Origin: Cryptomeria japonica
Taxonomy: Eukaryota; Streptophyta; Pinopsida; Cupressales; Cupressaceae
Assembly (NCBI RefSeq): GCF_030272615.1
Contig: NC_081405.1
Coordinates: forward strand, 309,659,374-309,723,373
Length of the DNA: 64,000 nucleotides
Reading direction: 5' to 3'
Each line of letters opens with the position of its first letter. Position 1 is the stretch's first letter. The position numbers were made by a program, and so were the translations under genes. The notes under the pieces were generated by a model. The model made no database searches and was not told the DNA's origin. It saw nothing but the letters and a program-made list of their open reading frames with translations. Below are positions 9,808 to 19,196 of this stretch, piece after piece.

Positions 9808-12800
9808 AATACCGAAAGAAGAAATCTATGGGTTGTAGACATTGGTTGTTCCAACCACATGACCAATGATTAAAATAAATATATCAAGCTTGAAGATTGG
9901 AATGGTGGTTCAATGAGATTTGGAGATAACTCATCCATTAAAATAAATGGAAAAGGTACTCTAAACATTGACAAAAAACTAAAAGAACATGATGTGTATT
10001 ATATGAAAGGCCTGAAGCACAACTTGTTGAGTGTAAGTTAAGTGTGTGATAAATTTAATACATTTACCTTTGATTCTACTGATTTCTAAATAAAGAAGGA
10101 GAGTACTAGTAACGTTGTAGCCGAAGGCAAGAGGACATATGGTAATGTATACAATTTGAGAGAATGTTTTGAATCCCAATGCATGTTGGGACAAGTAGAT
10201 GAAAGCTGGTTGTGGCACAAAATATTAGGCCACATTAATTTTAATAATCTAGTTGTAGTAAGAAGAAAGGGGTATATGAGAAATATTACAACAATTATCA
10301 AACCGGTGAGCACATTTTGTGATGAATGTGTGAAAGGGAAGCAAACTAAAGTGCGCTCCAAGACAAAAGAACATAACACCTCAATACCACTTGAAATTGT
10401 ACATACAGATTTGTGGTGTCTGACAAGGACAAGAGCTCTTGCTGGTGAAAGATATTTTATGCCATTCATTGATTATTTTTGAAGAATGACATGGGTCACT
10501 TTCCTACAAGATAAATCACAAGCATTTGATAGATTCAAGATCTTTAGAAAGATGGTAGAGAAGGAAAGTGAGTGCAAACTAAAATGCCTAAGATCAGACT
10601 GGAGTGGAGAGTTTACATCAAATGACTTTCAAGATTACTGTGAAAGACATGGAACCAAAAGGCAATACTCAACCCCTAGGACACCACAACAAAATGATGT
10701 GGTAGAAAGGAAGAACATAGAAATCAAGGAGATCACCAGAACTATGTTAAATGAGGCAAGTTTGCCAGACATGTATTGGAAGGAAGAAATTCATACTGTT
10801 GTATATACCTTGAACCAGGTTCAACTAAGAACAAACAATAGAATGACACCTTATGAGTTGTGGTATGACCAGAAACCATCAGTCAAGTACTTCAAGGTAT
10901 TTGGAAGCAAATGTTTTATCAAGAGAGATATGGATGGTTTATGTAGTTTTATTCCAAGAGTGATGAAGGAATCTTCCTTGGTTACTCAACTAACAACAAA
11001 GCCTATACATGCTACAACAAAAGACTAAGAAGAGTCATTCAAAGTGTGCATATAAGAGTTGACGAGGATATGCACAAAGAAAGACAAGAATAGGTGAACC
11101 AGTATGATTATTTTGATGATGAAGGTGAAGAAGCTCAGTCAGACAATGAACTAAAAGAAGCATCCAAAAAGGTCACTAACTGGTATGTGCGGCTAAACCA
11201 CGTGGAAATTTTTTTTTTAGGTAATAAGAGTGATGGTATGTAGACTAGGAGAAGACATTCCAGGAATGATGAACTAGTCAATTTATGCCTTATGAATGAA
11301 GTAGAACCTAAAACATTCAATGAAGCCAACAAAAGTTAGAAATGGATGAATACCATGGAAGAAGAGTTGTAGTAGATTGAAAAGAAAAAGACTTCGTAAT
11401 TGTCCCTAGACTGGAAGACAAGAACATCATTGGCACCAAATGGGTCTACCAGAACAAGATGAATGAAGAAACTAAAATTGTTAGGCATAAAGCTAGACTT
11501 GTGTGCAAAGGTTACTCTCAAGTAGAGGGAATTGGTTTTGAAGAAACATTTGCACCAATGGCTAGACTAGAAGAAATTAGGATGTTTCTATATTTTTCAG
11601 CCTACAAGGGTTATAAGGTATATCAAACGGATGTAAAATCTACCTTCCTTAATGGAAATTTGGAAGAAGTGTGCATGGAGCAAACATAAGGGTTTATGTT
11701 ACATGATGATGAAACCTTTGTGTCTCAGTTGAAGAAAGCCCTATATGGTTCAAAGCAAGCTCCTACAGCATGGTATCCAAAGCTAGATCAATATTTGAAG
11801 GAGAAAGGATTCAAAAAGGGGAGTGTTGAAAATAATCTATGCATCAAGGCAGATGGAAATCATGTGATCATTGTGGTTGTGTACACAGATGACATTATTT
11901 TTGGAGGCAACAAGGACACCCTTTGCGAAGAATTTGTTGATCAAATTCAATCATAATTTGAGATGTCAATGCTCGAAGAATTGAATTACTTCCTTGGTTT
12001 GCAGATATCATAGCAAGATAAGGGAATATTTATCTCACAAACCAAGTATTCAAAGGATATATCAAATGGAGGATTGCAAACCGGTAATTACCCCCATGGT
12101 GACCAAAAGAAAATTAAGAAAGAATGATGAATCATCGGTGGTGAATCACACATTTTATAGATCCATGATTGGTAGCTTATTGTATGTTACTACTTTTAGA
12201 CTAGATATTGTGCACGCAGTGTGCATGGTGACGAGATTTCAAGTTGCACCTAAGCAGTCACATGAATGCCATTAGCATAATTTTCTAGGTACCTACAAGG
12301 AACACTTAGTTATGGATTGTGGTACCCCAAACAAGGATAATTCATGTTGGAAGCATATACTAATGCTGATTGGGCAGGTTGCATTGATTCCTGGAAGAGC
12401 ACAAGTGGTGGTGCATTCTTCCTAGGTGACCAGTTGGTCTCATGGCAGCAAGAAGTAGGATTCAATCTCCCTAACAATTGTTGAGGCAGAATACATTGTT
12501 ACTGATACATGTTGCTCTTAGGTTCTTTGGATGAAGAAAACCCTCAAGGACATACAAGTGGACATCTTTGATCCTATTCCCATCTGGTGTGATAATTCAA
12601 GTGCCATCAACAGATCAAAGAATTCGGTGATGTATTCAAGGACAAAGCATATAGCCATCAAATATGATTTTCTTAGAGAGAAGGTTGAAGGGTAGGAAGT
12701 AAATATAGAATATGTCCCTATAAGAGAACAAGTGACACACATATACACCAAACCATTACTGGTAAGAAATTTTGAGTACTTAAGATACAAGTTGGGAGTT

Positions 12801-12824
12801 GTATCACCTACCTCATGCACTTAA
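9808..12824 (+). pseudogene. E3 copia pol: protease, integrase, RT, RNase H
   Basis: Protease begins LWVVDIGCSNHMTND near 9828; the catalytic DSG has become DIG. The pre-integrase zinc finger (LWHKILGHINF, CDECVKGKQ) and integrase core follow, with HTDLW, CLRSDWSGEF and QQNDVVERKN supplying the three acids. RT runs from about 11340 with [36 protein letters not shown] and active site YTDDIIFGG near 11890 (YVDD changed to YTDD). RNase H shows TNADWAGC, SGGAFFLGD, AEYIV and KPLLVRNFEYL, ending TAA at 12824. Frameshifts near 11030, 11390 and 12000 and many stops make it a pseudogene. Confidence 0.9.
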
Positions 12825-13004
12825 GTTTGTAAGGAGATATGTGGCTCAGGGGGAGTTCATTGTAAAATATCCTATCTCTTGAACCATATGCTGGACATAG
12901 AGGGAGAATAAAGTACCCTAACCCTTTGTCATTATGTCAAAGTGGGAGAAATTAATAGTACATAAGTCTTGCAGTAAGTTGACATCAATGCCAAAGGGGG
13001 AGAT
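12825..13004 (+). other. E3 3' untranslated region with purine tracts
   Basis: Purine tracts occur at about 12848 (CAGGGGGAG), 12898, 12941 and 12993 (AAAGGGGGAGAT). Only the last abuts the LTR. Confidence 0.75.
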
Positions 13005-13724
13005 TGTTGACATTATTGGTATTATGTTGTCACTAATCTCAACCAATATGGAATGGTCACTGGTGATTAGGTAGTTGTGACAGGTATGAAGGATGAGTTG
13101 TGCAAGTAAATAGTAAAGGTCTATTACCAGTACATATGAAATGCATCATCTACCGCTAAAGCAGGGTGACCAGTAAAGTAAGCAAGCAAGCAAAAGAAAA
13201 ACTGAAGGATGTAAACCGGTATACACAAAGAAGGTTAATCTAAGACCAACATGTTTGATGGGATGCTAAGTTGATCTACCGATAGAGAAGAGGTCTAAAG
13301 GTATGAAGGACCAACGATGAAGTTAGGTTATACCGATAAGGTGAGTTGAACCGGTTGTCAATCTTGGTCGGTGAAGGATGTCAAACCAACATAGAAAATG
13401 AAGCATAGGTGGATGTTGACAAGAATGACAGGTGGTGATCATGCAAAGGTCAGTGAAGTATTCATCGATGTAACAGTCATCAAGCAGCTTCACTCTTATG
13501 AAGAACCCATAAATCATGGGAGGATGGCAGAAGATTGCGGCTCAAGAAATAGAAGGTGATAAGTGATTGAACAGACTCTGCAAGAAGATCTGATCTTTGT
13601 ACCCATTTTCCAAAGGAAACAACCGAACCATTAATGGTGTTAGAAAGAGAAACACAAAAATACATGTTCCTGTATCCAAATATAGAAAACACACATTGGA
13701 ATGCATAGTATTGGTGGCATTGAT
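13005..13724 (+). repeat. E3 3' LTR, left part
   Basis: It starts TGTTGACATTATTGG directly after the polypurine tract and is cut by G at 13725. Its continuation is 57028-57968, giving a total of about 1.66 kb, close to the 1.62 kb LTR of F. Confidence 0.85.
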
Positions 13725-14960
13725 TGATGACATAAAATAATAGCTCTTTTCTTTCTATGACTCATAAATTTTCCTATGTTTTAATTTGCATCTTGGGACA
13801 ATTTTAGGTTGTGTGATGTATCAGAGTTTTTATTATGTGCATTCTGCATGATAGACAAACTTGTTGAACCCTGTATTGTTTTGACTTAGTATTCCTGTAG
13901 CTATGTGGATTATTATGGTAACATCATGCATGGATGTTAAATGTTATGATTAATAGAAATGGATATATATATGCTTGTATGTTCTAACCTTTAATGTAGG
14001 AGTAAATAAGTTGTTGTAGAAGCGGTTGCATTAAGCCATATGGAGAATCATGGCGTGCATGCAGTTGGGGACATTTTAGAGCAGTTGAGCATTTAAAATA
14101 GTAGAGAAGATGGTGTTTGAGTGAAGCGGAAAAGGAATAGAGAGGAAGTACCAAACTTATTTATGATTCTCTCCAGCAATCATCAATCTAGTAAAAACAA
14201 CCATTCTATATTCTTGGTTGTGTGTTAGTAAAGCCACATTTTTTTGTGGATTGACTTCTTCTTCTTTCTGGGATAAAGTTTCCGCCTAATTTCATGGGCA
14301 TGATCTAAGTAGTTGAATTTTTTTATAACTTTCTTATAAATAAAGACCTGCAATTCTTCACAGACGTTAGAGACAACGTTTTCTAGAATTGTAAGCATTT
14401 CTCTTATTTTATGCATTGTATCAACTTTTGGAAATAATGAATAAAGACTATGTTATTCTGAGCATATATAACTGTTTTGAAGTTTGGATACACTCATCCA
14501 TAGGGGCCCACTTGGTGAGTATTCCTGAGTTATTGTTAGATTAATTTTTCTTTTGCTATAGTAGATGTTGTAGCAACTGATTGTTCCTAGAGCCACTCGA
14601 ACCAGATCTTGTGACTGTTCCTGCAGCCAACACAGACATAGTAATTCTTGTTTGTTAGACTTGAACTTAGTTAACATTTGTTTATTTAGAAACATATATT
14701 AATGTGAAGATTTCCTGTAGACATTTAGTTGTCATATTTTTGCTTGTTTATTTTAGATAGACTTAGTTATTGTAGGTAGTGCAAAATGACTCTTACTAGA
14801 ACTTAGTGCATATACAATGCAAGCCCATTTTAATTAATACATCCCTAGGTTGACAAGTAAATGAACCTAATTAATTGAAATGATAGCTACTTAGAATGGA
14901 TGATGAATCCTTAAGTTAGGACTTTAAGTCTAGTTATTCTTCTAATTGGCTAGGAAAACA
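13725..14960 (+). repeat. G 5' LTR
   Basis: It begins TGATGACATAAAATAATAG and ends GGAAAACA. The 3' LTR shares landmarks in the same order, such as CATCTTGGGACAAT, TATGTGCATT, GGATTATTATGGTAA, ATATGCTTGTATGTTCTAAC and TCTAATTGGCTAGG. Divergence is visibly higher than between the LTRs of A, as expected for an older host of A. Confidence 0.9.
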
Positions 14961-14985
14961 TTTTTGGCATCGTTGTTGAAGATGG
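14961..14985 (+). other. G primer-binding site, degenerate
   Basis: TTTGGCATCGTTGTTGAAGA follows the LTR. It resembles TTTGGCGCCGTTGCCGGGGA, common after plant gypsy LTRs, with the CpG and CCGGGG positions changed as by C-to-T decay. The family match is from memory. Confidence 0.65.
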
Positions 14986-15071
14986 TGTCAAACTAAGAAC
15001 TTGTCATAGTCATGAATTTTTATAGTTGGTTTTGATAGTTCAATCTATTTAAGTAATTTTCATGAATCTGC

Positions 15072-15494
15072 ATGCATAGACACATAAGAGATGCTCAAGG
15101 TATATTCCTTCCAAGATATACTGATCATACAAGAATCAATCCAAATGAAGCACCAGATGTAAACCCTTTTGTTGTACTTTATCAAGCCCTAGATAATTTG
15201 ACCCATCTCACATTTGAACTTTCTAAGAATATCCTTCATTTCCTCTTTGGACTGCCTAAAGAGGACCCTTCTCCAGTAACTTCTCCTGAAATACCAATGC
15301 AAGGAAATCCACCCCCTAGTGGGAATAACCCACCTCCACCTGTGAACCCAACATTTGAGTTCCCCATTTTTTATTTGCATGATAATGCTAGCCTCAATAA
15401 CATTTTTTCTTCTTCCCTACCAAAGTTTTATGGATTGGTGACAAAGGACCCTAATACTTTCTTGTTTGAATTTGATGTCCTTTGTAGGAGTTAT
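15072..15494 (+). pseudogene. G gypsy gag, first segment
   Basis: The first ATG-started frame reads MHRHIRDAQGIFLPRY..., passes through a proline-rich stretch (NPPPSGNNPPPPVNP) and reaches LPKFYGLVTKDPNTFLFEFDVLC, which resembles the start of the plant gypsy Gag core (retrotrans_gag type). It is cut at residue 141 by A; the rest continues at 29906. The intact frame up to the insertion suggests gag was open when A entered. The remaining codons of this ORF (CWYFGM...) belong to the A LTR, not to Gag. Confidence 0.82.
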
Positions 15495-15954
15495 TGTTGG
15501 TATTTTGGTATGGTTTTTTCATTGATGTCAACACCTACTAAAGCTCTAGCACTTTGGAGAATCAACAACATTCATCGACAAGCAAGTGACTTATGCACAG
15601 TCACCGGTATATGGTACACCGGCAGGATACAATGACCACCGACACTTGGAATGACATGGAAAATGCTTGGGAATGTCAAAGACATCATTTGGATATCTTA
15701 ACTTGGAGAATTGTTTATTGGCATATTCGTATTTGCATATTTGCTATTACTGGCAAATAGGTCCAGGTTATGCATCGACAGGTTTATCCTTTCTAGATCA
15801 GCATGACACACTATGGAGATGATTTATTATTGTTGTAAATGCATCAAGTCGACATGTTGAATTGGTTATTGCATTAGATATTGTATTGTTTGTAAAATGA
15901 TTTTATTGTAATATCTTGTAGAGCTGACCTACTAAAATTGGTCTTAGGTTATGG

Positions 15955-15960
15955 TATAAA
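15955..15960 (+). promoter_or_regulatory. A 5' LTR TATA-like box
   Basis: TATAAA in the context ATGGTATAAATGTAA, kept in the 3' LTR at 29306-29311. Its position in the middle of the LTR fits a U3 promoter. Transcription start not determinable here. Confidence 0.5.
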
Positions 15961-16500
15961 TGTAAGATCTTATTTGTAAGATCGTAAGTGGAATGCAAAA
16001 AAGAATTATAAGAAGGTATTTGTGAGAATAAGTAGAGCTATACATGCAAATATAATTTGAAGGTGAAGCTAGGTTTTTGTGAAAGCATATCAAAACTACA
16101 TCGGTACTGAATCCAGCATATGAAGATGCTATTTTGAGCAGTACATCCTTATTGGATTTAACCATCCAATTGTAGTTAGTGTGACTCCCATTTTGTGTTT
16201 GAGCAGTGAGCTCTAGGTGCTTGGCCTTTCTGCATGTTTAGACGCTATTTGTATACACTTACTATCTGTAGTAGTATCATCTGATTGTGGGTAAGGTTTC
16301 CCACCATGGTTTTTCACCTTATAGGGTTTCCACATACAAATATTGGTGTTATGTGTTGTGGATGACTTTGTCTTTTTGTTTCATGCATTAATCTTTGCCG
16401 ATATTACAATTATCTAATATAATTGTCAACCGGTATAACAGACTGATTCACCAGTATTAAGCAGTAAATTGGTTAAGTTGTTTTTGGTTTAAATTTATTA

Positions 16501-16533
16501 GACAACTAATTCACCCCCCTCCTCTCAGTTGTC
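16501..16533 (+). promoter_or_regulatory. U5 hairpin in A 5' LTR
   Basis: Perfect 7-bp stem GACAACT/AGTTGTC around AATTCACCCCCCTCCTCTC, 14 bases before the LTR end. Repeated at 29851-29886 in the 3' LTR with the same arms. Confidence 0.65.
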
Positions 16534-16549
16534 TTTGGGACCTAACAAT

Positions 16550-16561
16550 TGGTATTAGAGC
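16550..16561 (+). other. A primer-binding site
   Basis: TGGTATTAGAGC, one C-to-T mismatch from the initiator tRNA-Met complement; B has the same variant. Confidence 0.88.
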
Positions 16562-16628
16562 CTAGTCCTCTTTTGTAGAAGTTTAACAGCTTGAGGAGAT
16601 CCAATATCTACTAGCTATTTCAGGAAGG

Positions 16629-17513
16629 ACAGTCCTAAACTTGATGGAACCAACTATGGCATATGGAAGATCAGAATGGAGACACATCTAAATTGCATTG
16701 GAAAGGAAATCTAGGATGTTACAAAGAATGGATATACTGCTCCTACTCTCGATCAGCCTAATCCTCCTACCTTGGGTAGAGATGAAGAAAATGATTGCAA
16801 AGCAAGAGAAGCACTTTTGAGCGCATTAACAGATCAACAAATTATGGGATTATTAGATAGATCAACTGCTAAAGCTATTTGGGATCATTTGGAAACACTG
16901 AATGAAGGAGATTCCATAGTCAAAATTACAAAACTTGAAAGCTTCTGGGTTAGGTATGAAAATCTGAAAATGGAAGAAGATGAAAGGATTTCTGCTTTTA
17001 TGGAAAGAGTTAATGAAATTATTTTGGGTATTAAATGTTGTGGAGGAACCTTAAGTGAAGATGAAATTGTTTTAAAAGTTTTAAGAGGATTTCCAAAGGC
17101 ATATAAAATGAAGGTTACTGCTATAAATGAGTTAAGAACAATGCCTAATACATCAGTAACTAGGGATACATTGATTGGAAAACTTTCAACCTTTGAAATT
17201 GAGGGATTTGGTCCTGTTGCTACTATAAAGACAAATTTAGCCTTTAAAGAGTCAACATCATCTGCATCATCATTTGACAAATCTGATTGGAAAGCATTTT
17301 ATGCAAGAGAACTTGAGGAAAGTAGGAGAGAAAATGAAGAACTTGAAGAGCTTGAAGCACTATTTGTAAGAAAAATGCCTAAAGGTCTAGTTGGAAGTAA
17401 GTATATAGGTAAAGCACCCTTTAAATGTTTTTACTGCAATGAGATTGGTCATATGGCTTCAAGATGCCCTGATAGACATGCTAGACTAAGAGAAGAAGCT
17501 AGAAGGACATAAA
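16629..17513 (+). pseudogene. A copia Gag, N-terminal and capsid part
   Basis: The frame shows KLDGTNYGIWKIRMETHLNCIG, a stop (KEI*DV near 16712), then an uninterrupted ORF of 246 residues from 16772. This has the copia capsid fold pattern: ALTDQQIMGLLDRSTAKAIW, LKMEEDERISAFMERVNEI, LRGFPKAYKMKVTAI. A CCHC knuckle, CFYCNEIGHMASRC, lies near residues 222-235. It ends TAA at 17512, two bases before the AGCCT duplication created by B; the frame resumes as KPNPEYQRYIFKK at 25214. Product: nucleocapsid precursor. Confidence 0.9.
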
Positions 17514-17518
17514 AGCCT

Positions 17519-18671
17519 TGATGAATACTAAGAGGGGGGGGGGTGAATTAGTATGCCAAAAATTTCTGCACTAAAACACTTATGCAGTCTAAAGATAAAT
17601 CGGTAAAGCAGTCTAAGAGTCAAACTAGTTACCACACATGCAAACCAAAATGTGAATAAAGCATTCACCCGCAAAAGCAATACAACCATAACACAAGATA
17701 TTTGACGTGGAAACCCAACTAGGAAAAACCACGGTGAGATGGAACTCACAAGTTGCTATCTACAGAATAGAAACCAAACCGGTTAAGGTCTTACAATGTT
17801 CTTCACCAACAGATCCTGTTAGGAATCTCAATCTCTATTAGGAGATAAGTCCGATTAAAGAATACCTTGTTAGAGGATTTTAGATTCACATGTGTGAACC
17901 ACCTTGTTAGAGGATTTTACTAAGGCTTTGAGGCCTACCCCATTAAGGGCTATAGACTTGTCAAAGATGTGAGTAATCAACAAGTGTTTGATCTATCTAA
18001 TAGCACAAACTACTTGGTTAGATCCAATATTTCTCACAGCTAATGCATTCTAGCATTACTTCAGTCTTCTCTCTCTCTCTCATAGTTACAACTTGATCTT
18101 CTCAGATAAGATCGTTCTCAACTTCCACCTTAAACCCTAGCTCGACATTAACCCTTTCAGCAACAAAACTTAAAACCCTAGACATGATGTCCTTTTAAAG
18201 GAATCTGATTTCATGTCAGTCCAATAGGATTACATTACAATTTCCTAGGTTCAATGAATCTAGACATACTTAGTAACACGACACAAGAAGCACCGTCAAT
18301 GTGTCAGCACCGTCAAACAATCGGTGGATTGGTAACTCATCACAAAATGTCGGCTGGTAACTCATCACAGAGTATTATGGGTTCATACAAAATAGTGGTT
18401 GCCGGTTTGACAAAAATGAAGATTGGTAAGAATGTGTTGTGCCACTTTGCTCCCTCATACCGCTTGTGATCTACGAACCACTTGGGGTCGACATGTCACT
18501 TCAGACTGGGAAACACATTCTGCAAAATCACCACTAGTCTAAAGACTAGTATATAACATATCCGTTGGAACAAATACCGGTTGAGCACAAGCTTATGCAT
18601 ATAAAGGGGATCTCAATATAAGTGTGTGTCCATCAATGACAATCACAACATAAACAACAAAAATGCAAACA
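17519..18671 (-). repeat. B 3' LTR
   Basis: 1,153 bp on the plus strand from TGATGAATACTAAGAGG to TGCAAACA. It matches 24101-25210 in order throughout, with short indels (for example a block near 17590-17612 absent from the other copy). It carries GGAAAAACCACGGTGAGATG at about 17722, the unoccupied form of the site where T inserted in S. Confidence 0.94.
17525..17554 (-). promoter_or_regulatory. U5 hairpin in B 3' LTR
   Basis: Perfect stem ATACTAA/TTAGTAT around the C-run loop (read on the minus strand); the 5' LTR has the same pair at 24107-24133. Confidence 0.62.
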
Positions 18672-19196
18672 GTCCCCCCCTTTGGCATTGATGGCAACAC
18701 TTAGGAAAATAAAATTTTGACATCTAAGTGTTTTACAACAAAAACTTGCCATTAACAAAATTGCTCCCCCTAAGCATATACACTATCCCTTAATCAACAC
18801 AGTGTATAGCAATTTTGCATATAGAGCATAATCATCAAAATATATCACAGCATATCTCAAAATTTTAAAACAGATACTTCTCCCCCTGTGTCAGAAGATC
18901 AAAATTTTAAAACCAAAAACCAGATATACTTCTCCCCCTTTTCCAACAATGACAGAGTACCACTGAAAAACCCTATTTCCATATATATATAAAAAAGTTT
19001 ATGACAATAATGAATAATACTTGTCAAAAATAGATTTATAGTCCTGCAAAAATTGTTTCAAGGATAGGGACCAGGACTTAAGTAGGGAGGTTGCCACTTC
19101 CTTCTCTGTCTGCATCTGGGATACCTGTTCCTCCATGGCATCTACTGTGCTCAGTTCTTGTGTGACTGTCAAGGCATCCAGGTTCAGATAACACTT
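18672..19196 (-). other. B 3' untranslated region with polypurine tracts
   Basis: No ORF. On the plus strand four C-runs followed by T or A occur at about 18674, 18766, 18880 and 18933, that is, purine tracts on the coding strand. The one at 18672-18683 abuts the LTR and is the likely functional primer. Confidence 0.7.

Larger units (their letters stand above)
7201..13724 (+). mobile_element. E3: Ty1/copia retrotransposon (main body)
   Basis: The order is the end of the 5' LTR, primer site, an extended gag, protease, integrase, RT, RNase H, polypurine tracts and the first 720 bp of the 3' LTR. The rest of the 3' LTR lies at 57028-57968, separated by the insertion of G. The last bases before G (TTGAT) and the first after it (CTGAT) are a one-mismatch target duplication, which ties the two LTR pieces together. 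The left part of the 5' LTR was displaced by E2/E1. F, at 59442-62206, is a second member of the family. Confidence 0.88.
15495..16547 (+). repeat. A 5' LTR
   Basis: 1,053 bp, TGTTGGTATTTTGG to GGGACCTAACA. It contains a TATA-like box (15955-15960), GAGCAGTGAGCTCTAGG near 16203, the GGTTTTTC...GGGTTTCC block near 16305-16332 and the U5 hairpin (16501-16533). Confidence 0.95.
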
